A stretch of 64,000 bases of DNA, taken from Symsagittifera roscoffensis. Taxonomy: Eukaryota; Xenacoelomorpha; Acoela; Convolutidae. The notes under the pieces were generated by a model. The model made no database searches and was not told where the DNA came from. It saw only the letters and a program-made list of their open reading frames with translations. Below are positions 35,202 through 45,914 of the stretch, in pieces; the stretch's first letter is position 1; every line of letters begins with the position of its first letter. The position numbers and the translations under genes are program-made. The stretch lies in contig NC_087062.1 in NCBI RefSeq assembly GCF_963678635.1, forward strand, positions 21,751,789 to 21,815,788, written 5' to 3'.

Positions 35202-35774
35202 ATGAATTTGGTGTATTGTCTTGCTACAGCAGCGATGTTGCTTTTCGAATTGATAGAATGCCAAAGGGAACCAGGTCTAGGAGAAAAGACACTGGTGGAT
35301 CTTATCAACGCAAAAAGGAAATTGGCGAAGCTGTATCATGTTCTCAAATGGGATTCAAGTTTTCAGTCGGAAGCTCAAATATGGGCCGATTGGCTCTGTT
35401 CTGAAGTAAACAAAAGCACATCTCAACTAGATTTTAGTCAAATACCCGAAAACGTGAGTCCGATTTTCGACTATGCTAAATTTATAAACAACAAAAAATG
35501 ACAGTTGGATCAAGAGGCCCAATTAGATTTTGAATATACCTATACAAATGCGTTTGAGTTTTACGAGTATTCGTCTCTCGGAAACACAGAGGCTTGCAAC
35601 GGAACTAAATCTAGTTACAAAGACACTCTCGACTGGAAAGAATTGGATTTTATTCGAAATAATTTTTTTTCACGATCGAAGTCCATAGGGTGCGTGATGA
35701 AATACTGCAAGGCTAACATTCTAGGTTTGGGTGAAAAAGAGGTCTATTTTTCGACGTGTGCTTATAAATTATAG
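35202..35774 (+). CDS. CAP/SCP-family secreted protein, two exons
   Basis: Exon 1 (35,202-35,453) encodes a signal peptide (MNLVYCLATAAMLLFELIEC) and the N-terminal CAP half, with LVDLINAKRKLAKL and WDSSFQSEAQIWADWLC. Exon 2 (35,505-35,774) encodes the C-terminal half, with FFSRSKSIGCVMKYCKAN and the final CAYKL, matching the GC...C...CxY end of CAP domains. The 51-base stretch between them has GTGAGT and CAG ends and contains the only in-frame stop; removing it keeps frame. The product is about 173 residues, compact for one CAP domain. The N-terminal WxSxxQ...A..WA pattern is clear, but usual active-site-like histidines are not obvious. The preceding ATG at 35,163 is likely outside the mature transcript if the acceptor at 35,177 is used. 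Its role is extracellular; the target is unknown. Confidence 0.8.
35454..35504 (+). other. 51-bp phase-0 intron of CAP gene
   Basis: It begins GTGAGT and ends GACAG. Its length divides by three, it carries one TGA at 35,499-35,501, and it has a TGCTAAAT branch-like motif. Splicing joins Asn to Leu between codons. Confidence 0.78.
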
Positions 35775-35794
35775 AAAAAGAGACTGGTCAAAAG

Positions 35795-36282
35795 ATGAGT
35801 TGTTTTATGTGTCCAATTTTCGCAATATTTGTATCGCTGAGCATCAAAAATGGAAATCTTGTCAGCGGGGCTAAACATAGACTGCAAAAATGGGTTGTCT
35901 TCTCAGCCTTCAACAACCCCGCCTGTACCAACGCCTCCTCCTCCGACCAAGGACCCCGCCACTGATTTGTATCCATATCAACGCCATCTAGTTGATCTGT
36001 ACAACAATAAAAGGAAGTTAGCTGGGTTGAACAATGCTTTGTTCAGGTGGGATGTCGCTTTGCAGAAAAAGGCTGAAAGTTGGGTTAATATTACCTGTAC
36101 TCTGAATACTGCAACGTATACAGTTGACCAAAATTGGATGATGCTGCCAATGAAATTTAACACTGCGCCCAAATTTCTTGTTATTGTTTTGGTGGAACAA
36201 ATCTTCAACAATAGCTACTTAGATGCAACTAGCAAGGCTGTGTTTTCAGGGGAAAGTAGCAAAATTTATGATTGCTACAATA
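35795..36282 (+). pseudogene. Second CAP-family gene, partial or frame-broken
   Basis: An ATG at 35,795 starts a signal-peptide-like run (MSCFMCPIFAIFVSLS), but the CAP domain lies in another frame. The switch is near an A run at 35,846, so a one-base indel is likely. The CAP frame has a proline-rich linker (TTPPVPTPPPPTK), then HLVDLYNNKRKLAGL, RWDVALQKKAESWVNITC and GESSKIYDCYN. It reaches GTAAGA at 36,283, a good splice donor. The remaining CAP third (GC...C...C) is not found downstream; copy B of the large element begins about 110 bases on. The gene sits 21 bases after the stop of the first CAP gene, in tandem. Confidence 0.65.
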
Positions 36283-36390
36283 GTAAGAAATTTTAAACAC
36301 AAATTCAATATTTTTTTTTCAATTTCATTAAGACTACCTAAATTCATTATCTGACTTTTGAGCATTACACAAACTTAATAAAGGTCTCGG

Positions 36391-36588
36391 CAAATGAAAA
36401 TTTAAATTAACTGCGGAAAGGATTCTAAATACATAGGTTTGTTCTGGTTTCCGTCGTACTATCATGAACTCAATCGGTAGATTTCTTCTTAGTCGTAGAT
36501 CGCGCCTTGTCCTTGGTCTTCTCGCAATACCTGGTATTTCTGATATTGCTTGGAAAATTAGCGGCGATCTATTGAGTCGGAGAGACAT
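36391..36588 (-). CDS. Conserved small upstream ORF, copy B
   Basis: Sixty-six codons align without gaps to the copy C ORF at 53,184: 45 residues are identical and about 19 of those use a different synonymous codon. Both start MSLRLNRS and share RRPRT, RNLP, MIVR, KPEQT and NFHL or DFHL. The frame runs on to 36,334 through unrelated sequence, so the natural C-terminus is lost. Basic, no membrane segment, no recognised family. Confidence 0.7.
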
Positions 36589-36710
36589 TTCTAATAAATT
36601 GTCTATTTCATCTAATTTTTTTGCAATTTTGCAATTGTCTAATTCTAAAATCTATTTTTTCTAAATCTAAGTTAGTTAGGGTCTTGTTCGAGACTTTTGG
36701 TCGCACCAGA

Positions 36711-37088
36711 TGAGTTATGTCCTATTTGGTTATACTCATAGAGTAATTTCAGATAAGGTACATCGTCTGCTCGTCACGCTATCTTATTTTCGGCCGGCTA
36801 GACTCGTGCAACTTCTTAGTCTAATATCGATCTTAATCTTACTCTTATATCTCCTAGTCTCAATACTCTTATATCTCCTAGTCTCCTGCGAGTTAGCTTC
36901 CAGAAGGAGAACAACTGTGTTTTAAGTTGTATTCAAATGTTCTGGTGCTGAAACTACAAGTAGTTTCAGCACTTACAAATAAGTGTAAATGTTAGATATG
37001 GAATATGATTGGTTAGTTAGGAATATTTTATATAATTAGAGAATTATATTTATAACCAATTATAAATTCTTGTTTAGAACTGGTTCCA
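36711..37088 (-). repeat. 5' LTR of copy B
   Basis: It reads TGGAACC...AACTCA on the minus strand, 378 bp. It is more diverged than the A and C LTRs and lacks the GCCGCAATAAACC block, so it has no AATAAA signal there. It is followed after TC by TGGTGCGACCAAAAGTC, the primer-binding site, which differs from copy C at one base in 29. Confidence 0.85.
36955..36982 (-). promoter_or_regulatory. LTR hairpin, copy B
   Basis: GTGCTGAAACTAC and GTAGTTTCAGCAC pair perfectly. Compared with copy A, one T-A pair has become C-G through changes on both arms. Confidence 0.8.
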
Positions 37089-38389
37089 GAAGGCCTCTGT
37101 AAAAACGCAGGACTAAGTTTTGCCGCGGAGTCCGTAACAAGATATTTAAAAAAATCTTTTTGATCTTATGGAATACAGACCCAAGTGGTAATATTTATAG
37201 CGCAATTTCTCTGCTCATTTATTGTGCTGACAGAACTTACCTTATAAGTATTTGTTTGTGAATATAACAATCATTTGGTCAATGGATTCCTTTTTACAAA
37301 AACTTACATGTTTTAAATGCTTTTTCTCCGGTTTCCTTAGACAACACGCGCCACGCGTTGTGCCATATGAGAACACAGATTGATCTAGCAATGTTCGGGT
37401 TAGTGTCAAACTGTTCTCACATTTTAGAAACAGGATAGCCGGTTGCCAAATTTTTGAAGTTTTTAAAGCTCAATCTTCAAATCACGACTGATTCATAAGT
37501 CTTCAGGGTTATTGCAGTGAAAATCCATCCCTGATTCATGGATGATTTATGTCTAATTCATACCTGAAATATAGCGCTAATTCAGCGATGATTTAGCCCT
37601 GATCATGGATAAAATGACCCTGATCATAGACTGAACCATAGATGGAAATCGCTGCGATATCTCTGAATTAGCGATAACTTTTCCTGTTAATTCAACCCGG
37701 GAGGGCTTTAATAAGGATGATCATTTGTGGTACGTATTTTTGAGTGGACACCAAAAAAAGAAGAAAACTACAACACATACAAACACAAAGCTCTTGTTCA
37801 TAATCATTGGTCGAAACAATAACGATTTCAGGACAGTTTGCCGGATATCTTCTGAAAAAAACAAGTCAAAAATTTTTGTCTACAAAAAAGGTGAAACCAA
37901 CACTTCAACAGGTTAGGGGACAATAAATAGGCAAAAAGACTTAACCTTGAGCATTTGGTTCTTAACATGGGTTTAGAATCTGTTGATTTCTATTACATGC
38001 TAGAATAAAGCTGCTGGTATTTCCAGACAAATCCCTGAATCTTTCGACTGCTCTCTTTTGGTCTCCAATTACTCTTTTGGTTGGGAAAATTATATGAATT
38101 ATAATATCGGGACCAAAAAATCAAATGCCAAGTAAAGAGATTTGCAACATATAAGAAAAGAATTTGGCTAATTACCCGACTTCATAAAAAAAGCTTGTCA
38201 TACAATTTTCATACAATTGTTTGGAACAGTAAAATAAAATATTTTGTCCATTTATTGGCTTTTCTAGGAATCAAAAACAGTATTGTAAGCTAGGAATTGG
38301 TGAGCGTAGTGAAAATTTATAAATCGTGATTGAATTTTTGTTTCGATCCAGATTCGATGAGCGTAGCTCGGACTTTTAGTAGTATTTAA
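37089..38389. other. No gene seen
   Basis: No supported gene. A run of GATCATGG and GATTCATGG-like words at 37,480-37,640 gives weak internal repetition. Confidence 0.4.
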
Positions 38390-39005
38390 AACATAGTTGA
38401 AAGATGCCCTAGGGAAAAAGAGCCCGGCCTGAGGGCACGAAGTGTCCTGGTGCGGCTCTTTTGCCCGAGGCTATCTTCAACTATGTTCTAACTGTTGAAT
38501 AGTGTGTTTTTGCTCTTTCTGCGGTAAAGATGCTAAAAAACTGTGAAAGAGCCCGGAAAATTGTGAAAGAACCCGGAAAAAAGCGCGAAACTATGCCAAT
38601 GATTTCTTTTCTCATTCATGCGTTCTAATATTTGATTTTTCATTCATGCCTTGTCGTGAAAACAACATGTATGAAAGAGCAAAATCATACTCTTTGTAGT
38701 AGTTAGAACATAGATGAAAGATGCCAGAGGGAAAAAGAGCCCGGCCTGAGGGCACGAAGTGCCCGAGTGCGGCTCTTTTGCCTGAGGGCATCTTTAACTA
38801 TGTTCTAACCGTTGAAGCGTATGTTTTTACTCTTACTGAGGGAAAGATGCCAGAAAATTGTGAAAGAGCCTGGAAACTGTGAAAGAGCCCGGAAAAGTGC
38901 GCGAAACTATGCAAACGATTTCTTTTTTCATTCATGCATTCTAATGTTTCGTTTTTCATTCATGCCTTGTCGTGAAAGAACATGTGTGAAAGAGCAAAAA
39001 CATAC
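38390..39005. repeat. Tandem fold-back repeat, ~317-bp unit
   Basis: Two units start at about 38,390 and 38,707. Each opens with a ~100-nt hairpin: AACATAG...CTATGTT outer arms, a GAGCCCGGC / GCGGCTCTTTT middle, and a GGGCACGAAGTGCCC-type centre (perfect in unit 2, GTGTCC in unit 1). The hairpins span 38,390-38,487 and 38,702-38,809. The rest of each unit carries repeated GTGAAAGAGCCCGG and CATTCATGC words. No ORF is conserved. A non-autonomous fold-back element duplicated in tandem is likely. Confidence 0.8.
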
Positions 39006-40231
39006 TCTTCTATAGGTCGTTAGAATTTTGTTGTGTTTTTTTCTTCAGGAAAACACCTAAATTTTTTTGAAGCTCAAAATTAATTTTTTACGGTTTGACT
39101 TTTGATTTTTACGAAGGTCAGTTTATATCCTCTGTCAAACTTAAGGCAACATCCACTTCCAAGCAGCGATGTTTTAAAACGCACAAATAACGCGATTGTT
39201 TTCTCATTTCGAAAATAGAAACTGGAGTTTAATTATCAGATTTCTCAGCAAAAAAAATGATCAGTTTTCTCAAAAAGCGTTAGTTTTTCAAAAAAAGAGT
39301 CACTCATAAATTGTTCTAGAAACTCAAAAGTGAGAAAGTCACAAAAACATGATTGTTTTCTATGTTCGAAAATAGATTTCAATTTTCAGATTTCCAACCG
39401 GATTAAAAACTTTCGCCTATTGATTCAGTTTTCTCAAATTGACTTAAATTGATAAAAAAGTGTTAAGAATATTTTTTCTAGAAATTTAGAAAACTTCAAG
39501 GCCCTTCGGTTTCTCTTTGATATTTGAGGTTTTCCTTTAAAAACAAGTGGATACATAATTTTTTTGCGTTCCCTGACTCTTTTCAAACTCTCTTTCTTTT
39601 TTTATGCGGAGAGCTGCTCTTTCTGCATTTTTCTGAAATGAAAATTGTTTGGTAAGCGTTTTACAATAACAAAAAAGACTGAAATTAATATAAAAAAAAT
39701 GTTTTCAGCTACTTTCAAATGAATTTGACATATTTTTTTTAATTGACATCATTTTAGCTGTCACAAAAGAGTTATGGCTTTTTCGAGCAAATTCTTAGCA
39801 TACAGTTTTCGTAAATGCAAGTGTATGACACAATTTTTTCTTACATCAAAAATCAATATTCTAAGTTTGAGTATTCGCTTTAAGCAAAGTAGTAATTGTT
39901 TTTGAATAACAAGTTTGTTTTTTTTTCAGACTTTTTAACCGAAATTCTCATTATGTTTGCAATATGAAACCAGTTATTTGTTCTCCAACCTAAAGTATAA
40001 CATAATTTCCTTAAAATTTCAAATCCCGCCATTTCAAAAGCAAAATTTTAAAAAATTCTAGCCCCACACAGAATGTTAATTTTTGATTGAATTTCAATGA
40101 CCCGTAGATGGCAAAACTTCAAGAGCTGATGAACTCTGAATTTTGCCTTTTAACTTATTGGCTTTCTGTATTAAACAAGGCTGGAAACAAGACTAAATTA
40201 AACAAGACTGTAAAAAAATAAATAACTAAAA
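39006..40231. other. No gene seen
   Basis: AT-rich, with A and T runs. Nothing supported. Confidence 0.4.
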
Positions 40232-40444
40232 GTTGAGATTTTTTTGTGATAAACATCCCACAGCCATACAAAGAACAAAGTGATAGATTATGCTTCTTGT
40301 AACAAATCAAGTATGGCAAATAAGCTTCGTTCAACCAAATTGGAACGAATATTAAGACGGATTAAATCTCCGCTTACGCGTTCATAATGCGAAATATATC
40401 GCACGTTAATTGTCACAAATTGGCCAATCTTTAAACCCCCATAA
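40232..40444 (-). repeat. R1 dispersed repeat, truncated copy
   Basis: Minus-sense R1 copy cut at the TTTAAACCCCCATAA junction, where it joins directly to the start of the dispersed block at 40,445. Confidence 0.65.
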
Positions 40445-41690
40445 TTTCCGCGCCAAAATGTCTGCAACTGCAAATTTAACAATTATTTTGGCGCCAAAAC
40501 GTCTAAATTGCAAATTTTTTCTCTCAAAATCTTCAAGTGTCACTTAAGATTGTAAACGTTCGCCGTTCATTTTTTGATTGCCGCATTTACTATGTTGAAA
40601 TTTAATCATATTTATAGGTGGTAAGTCAATAAGTAGAATCAAAAACTTAAGGAAATTATTCAAATCATGCATAATTTATTGGTTATCTTGATACTTTTTG
40701 ACGATTCTAAAATTGTTTCAATTAGCCCGTATAAACCAATATAAGTCAACATTTTTCTATTTTTCTGATCTTGGACCCATTCTGCACTTGGACCACTCTG
40801 CTTATTGCTCCGCCTCCATATTTTTGGCGCTGTTGAACAAAGTTTTCATTTTCAGCACTATTGAATTATTTTTTTTCGGCACTGTTGTACTTCGGCTCTG
40901 TTGTACTGCCCCGTTAAATCTCATCTCAGCTAAGTAAGCAATCTTAACTCTACAAGTTGAATACTTGTCTTTAGCTCCAAATACTAATAAAAGAAGAAAT
41001 CACTATAACAAAAGAAAACGATGTGCTGAAATTGTATGGATATAGAATGAAACGCGGGTATTCAATTATGCAAGCCAGGCCCGCAAAGAATATCTAATCC
41101 TAGAAACTCTATCAAATTTTTTATCATTATATTTAACTACTTTTGAACTACTATAAAAATTAAACTATAACAAGACTGCTCTCATCAGGGCGAATCCCTG
41201 AATGTTCCGACTGCCTTTCATGGTCTATGGAGCACAGTAATAACATAAAAAATTTAAATGAAAAAAATAAAAAGTTTTTCTAAAATTTGAATTTTTTTTT
41301 TGTAAAAATCATCCCCCCCCCACGCGCCATATAAAGCACAAAGTGATAGATTTTGCTCCTAGTAACAGATCAATTATGGCAAATAAGCTTCCTTCAACCA
41401 ATTTGGAACGAATATTAAGACGGATTAAATCTCCGCTTACGCGTTAATAATGCGAAATATATCGCACGTTAGTTGTCTCAATTTGGCCAATCTTTAAACC
41501 CCCATAGTTTTACAAAAAATGATCTTAGGTGAATTGTATTTAAAATTCAAGCTTAAGACAACAATATTTTTTGAATGACAAAGAAAAATCCGTCGAAAAT
41601 GGCTAGTTAAAAAGTCGAAATTTGTCTGAAGAAAAAATTCCACCCCGAGCACAAATATTCCGTACTTTCGTTACGAAAGTTTGGAACAAT
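40445..41690. repeat. Dispersed repeat block, copy 2
   Basis: Second copy of 36-1,440 in the same orientation, lacking about 170 internal bases. Its last part, 41,272-41,690, is another R1 copy in minus sense. It ends at TACTTTCGTTACGAAAG like copy 1. No gene. Confidence 0.75.
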
Positions 41691-41813
41691 CACTTCATTT
41701 TGTTCATTGACGTTAAGCAGATTGCCCAATTTTACAATCAATTATTTGAATATGAGACACATTCTGCGAGACTAAATGTCCGAGGCGACATAATGTAGCT
41801 TCGCATCTAGCCC

Positions 41814-42563
41814 TCAGATTTTAAAAACGAGGTCGATCTTAGAATATTTTTTTGGATATTTATTTGTCCAAAAATAGGTGACGCAAATTAGTACGCCCTT
41901 AATTGTACATGTGCAAATAACGCAAAAAAACATCATATAAATATGTGAAACATAAATATATCGCTCCCTGGCTACGTCTCTACATGGGAAACCTCCCGCT
42001 ATCCGTTCCCAGTCACTAGTATCCGAAATATCCGAGGGAATAAACATAGATTCGTCAGAAGCGAGGTAACCTGGAGGATTTGTTGCCTTCTTTGACCGGG
42101 GTGGTTGTCTCCGAGTAGATTTTGAAGAGGGCCTCGACACACGTGTCCTTGTCATGATGTCCGATGATTCTAGTTCGATCTGATGTCGGGTCCTGGGTTG
42201 TGGCTTTCGGGGTTTTGTTTGTTGTCTTGAATTCTCGCGCAAAATAGGGTTAGAAAAATAAAGGAATGAAATGTTGCCTTTAAAGGATCTAATTGTAGAC
42301 GAATTTGATTTAGGGATATGGATATCCGATTTTCGAAATTTTTTTTCGTCGGATAATTCTACTGTCGAAGTAGACGAATTTATAAACTTTTTGTTTAGTT
42401 CCCTACAAAATGGGTCTCCGTTGATGCTCCCAATCGTTTTCTGCAGGATTTTACCTTTAAACGGACTCTGAAGTGGTACTCTGGTAGTGGGAGTTTTCGG
42501 GGTGGAGGTATAATCTGTGTCATAACCCTTCTCTGACGGTGGTTGGTTTTTCTTGGGAATCAA
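41814..42563 (-). pseudogene. Gypsy Pol C-terminal tail
   Basis: This is a 249-codon open frame. The first ~190 residues are polar, Ser/Thr/Lys/Arg-rich, with TRTRVSRPSSKSTRRQPPR near residues 138-156, like the basic tails after gypsy integrases. The last ~50 residues are hydrophobic and probably read into flanking sequence. No catalytic motif. Confidence 0.6.
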
Positions 42564-43030
42564 GCTGTCCTTGTAACCGTCTTCGACTCTGTCGTCGGCA
42601 TTCCAATCCTTCGCTCTTTCCTTAGATAATATAGATTTCCCTTTGTCTAAAATTCCAATCGATGGTTTACCGGAAGCCAGTTGCTTCCAAATTTTGTTTG
42701 GTTTTCTTTTAAAATGAATTTCAAAATGGGAGCATTTGATTTTTGATTGCTAAGAGGATCGTAGGATCCAGATAGTTTTTGATACGGCGTTTTGTAATGT
42801 ACATTTTTGTGTTTCTTGAGCCATAGCTAAAAATTTGATTTTACAGCATGTAAAACTTTTTTTTCAACTAATCCGTTGGAGCGATGGTCTCCAACAGTAC
42901 AAAATATTATTTTAAAATTGTTTGACTCTCAGAATAATTTAAAATCCAGTAAGGCAAGATGTGTGGTCAACTTTAATTGAATAAGGTATACCGTGAAAAA
43001 ATATGTAATCTTGAAGGAATTCGAAAACAT

Positions 43031-43450
43031 TTATTGAAGAGGTAGATGACGTATTTTTTGCCGCGGAAATTTTGAAATTTGATCGATGCAAAGAAAAATG
43101 TATTTGTTCGACCCCCAATGTGATTGTAAAGGTCCGGTGAAATCTAGGTTGAAATCTTCGTTCGGTTCTAATCTTTTAGGTCTAAATCTTCGTTTGGGGG
43201 GAAGTTCACTGATTTGCGAATTTAGAATTATACTTTTCAAACTTTTACCCGTCATTGTACATTCTGAGCAGTTTATACCGTGAAAGTAAGTTTGCCTGTT
43301 AAAATGGGGCCAGCAGATGTATTGGGTCAAATACTTCATTCCAAATTGACCAGGATGCATTTGATGGAGAGTTTTCATCATTGCATTTCTCAAGGTAAAA
43401 GGTATAACCATTTTACCGTCTATGTATAGTAATCTATCGGATTCGTGCAA
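43031..43450 (-). pseudogene. Gypsy integrase fragment
   Basis: The frame shows the His/Cys zinc region (HQMHPGQFGMKYL, then CSECTMTGKS) and the first catalytic aspartate in NEDFNLDFTGPL, followed by NKYIFLCIDQISKFP. The frame stops before the second aspartate and glutamate motifs, so the core is incomplete. Confidence 0.85.
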
Positions 43451-44093
43451 ATCTCTGGTAAATTGTTTGAAGTAAGGGGAGTTCGCCTTAATTGTCTCAA
43501 CTTTATTTTGAAGCTTTAACAGCAGGGCTCAACATACGCTAATTTTCAGTTAGGAGAGCTACAAGCTTGGCATTAAAAAGAGTATTTAAATCCAAGGGAC
43601 GTTCAGGCAACTTCAAATTTTTACGGTATTTTTTCAACAAGATTCACATGATCTGTCAGAAGAGAGAAGTCTAAGTATAATGAAATGCCGGAAATAGAGG
43701 GATTAATTACGATTTTTTTATCCATATTAACTTTATCTACAGATGAATTAATTATTCTACAATTAAAAATTAAAAATAAAAAAATTCGGAATTAGAAAGA
43801 GAAATAATTTTAAAAAAATTGTTGGAACAATCCGCTGGAATAAAAATTGAAGTACAAAATTCGGTTCTATTGTGATTCGATGAACAAATTGGCAAAGTCG
43901 AGTTACTCAGTTTGAATACTGACGCTATAAGGTAATTACGTAATTTTGCGTAACCGGAAATTTCCAAATTTGAAACAATGGCCGAGCAGATCTTTCTTTG
44001 TTTCTCCTACGGATTGATTGATTTGATAATTTTATTGATATTTGCCACCACGAATTCTTCATCATATTGTAATGTCGGTAAAGTTTTTCCGGG

Positions 44094-45055
44094 TGGAATT
44101 CTTGAAATTAAATCAGTGAAATCCATATCTGTTCCTGCGAGGTGTTTAATTGTAAAGTTAAAAGGTAGTAATCTAAAAGGTAGTTCCTGGATGCAATTAA
44201 GATATCATCTAAAAAACAGTTGGTAAAAGGGATAGAACCTAACCTTAAGTTCATTACTCTTTAAAATTCGTTAGGCATGTCGCCTAAACCGTAAAAGCCG
44301 GTTAAAATTTGATCGGTGCCAGTAATATTGCCGCCCACTATACTAAAATTACATTGATTACTGGTAAACTTGTCTAACGCGAGTTGACGGTATGCATTTC
44401 TCAAACCTATAGATTACTGGAATTCTTGAAATTAAATCAGTGAAACCCATATCTGTTCCTGCGAGGTGTTTAATTGTAAAGTTAAAAGGTAGTAAAAAAG
44501 GTAGTTCCTGGATGCAATTAAGATATCATCTAAAAAACAGTTGGTAAAAGGGATAGAACCTAACCTTAAGTCCATTACTCTTTAAAATTCGTTAGGCATG
44601 TCGCCTAAACCGTAAAAGCCGGTTAAAATTTGATCGGTGCCAGTAATATTGCCGCCCACTATACTAAAATTACATTGATTACTGGTAAACTTGTCTAACG
44701 CGAGTTGACGGTATGCATTTCTCAAACCTATAGATTACTGGAATTCTTGAAATTAAATCAGTGAAACCCATATCTGTTCCTGCGAGGTGTTTAATTGTAA
44801 AGTTAAAAGGTAGTAAAAAAGGTAGTTCCTGGATGCAATTAAGATATCATCTAAAAAACAGTTGGTAAAAGGGATAGAACCTAACCTTAAGTCCATTACT
44901 CTTTAAAATTCGTTAGGCATGTCGCCTAAACCGTAAAAGCCGGTTAAAATTTGATCGGTGCCAGTAATATTGCCGCCCACTATACTAAAATTACATTGAT
45001 TACTGGTAAACTTGTCTAACGCGAGTTGACGGTATGCATTTCTTAAACCTAAGTT
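44094..45055 (-). pseudogene. Triplicated reverse-transcriptase core
   Basis: Three tandem units begin at 44,094, 44,418 and 44,739 (spacings 324 and 321, both multiples of three). On the minus strand each unit encodes RNAYRQLALDKFTSNQCNF, GFYGLGDMPNEF and CFLDDILIAS, that is, the palm with the catalytic FLDD box. All three carry the same TAA directly after NEF, so that stop predates the triplication. A tandem triplication of an already dead copy, or an assembly artefact, explains it. Confidence 0.88.
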
Positions 45056-45430
45056 TGTAAACCACACTTCTCCAACGGAAACATTTGCTATTTGTGCCGC
45101 TTTATTGTCTACCAGCTAGTGAATATTCGGCATCTGGTATTTAATCTTGAATATCTGTTTGTTAATAAACTTTGAATCCAGAACCAACTTGATCGATTTG
45201 TCTTTTTTGCAAGTAATGAAGATTGGGCTGATAAAACGATCTTTGTCGCAGTTTTCTAATTTCTTAATGTGTCCTTCGTCCTTTAATCTGTTTTATCTGA
45301 ACCCAGTAAGTGGAGGGGAACTCGTCTTTCTTTTAGTTGGATGGGTTTTAAGGGTTCATGAAAATGGGTAATTTTCGTCTGATTTTTTTATTTTTCCAAT
45401 CCGAAGGAATAAGTTTTTAAATGTTTTAGA
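45056..45430 (-). pseudogene. Gypsy reverse-transcriptase N-terminal part
   Basis: Minus-strand frames read DKDRFISPIFITCKKDKSIK and LVLDSKFINKQIFK, the fingers region preceding the triplicated palm. Short frame breaks occur near 45,300 and 45,115. It adjoins the third repeat unit without a gap in the protein alignment. Confidence 0.75.
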
Positions 45431-45530
45431 GATATTTGTTATTTCCCTTTCTTTATCTATTGGCGAGACAAAATTATGGAATTACACAACTGGTTTGTCT
45501 GGAAGTGTGGGAAATACTTCTGTGAAACTT

Positions 45531-45797
45531 CTATCCCCACTTGGGTAGATTGTCGTTTCCGAGGATGTTCCTCTCATGTCCCTCAGTCAAAAAGAAGTGA
45601 CAGTCGTCGTGTGACAAACCGTTTGAGAAGATCGGAAGTATCACCTTTCCAGAAATATTTATGGCGTTGTCTGTAAAACCGCAGTATAAGTTCTTGGTTT
45701 CCTTGTCCACCGGATAATTTTTTAAGTAAGGTTCTTGAAGCTTCAATTCGTTTAAGACGTTCTTCTTGAGAAAGCTAACCGGGCTAGCTGAGTCCAC
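45531..45797 (-). pseudogene. Gypsy aspartic protease
   Basis: The 88-codon frame begins at MDSASPVSFLKKNVL, an active site of the D-S-A type. It continues with LYCGFTDNAINISGK and ends with ERNILGNDNLP, the block matching the ILG motif of gypsy proteases. Its upstream part lies in another frame. Confidence 0.82.
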
Positions 45798-45914
45798 TTG
45801 TATTTTTAAGATGACTTGATTTTCTTTCCCGAGGCCAATCTTCAGCAGTTTTTTAAGTTCTTTTCCATCGTCGTCGAAGATTGTAGTGACATTTAATACA
45901 GAGTAATCGTCGTT

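Larger units (their letters stand above)
36391..37088 (-). mobile_element. Large gypsy-type element, copy B (5' end only)
   Basis: The minus strand carries an LTR, a primer-binding site and the small upstream ORF of the same family as copies A and C. Similarity to copy C ends after the 66th codon of that ORF. Nothing of gag-pol follows; the sequence below 36,391 is unrelated and runs toward the CAP exon. Confidence 0.85.

Noticed and set aside
35499-35501. In-frame TGA in the CAP gene as a nonsense mutation or recoded codon
   Set aside because: It lies in a 51-nt stretch with GTGAGT and CAG ends whose removal keeps frame, so an intron explains it.
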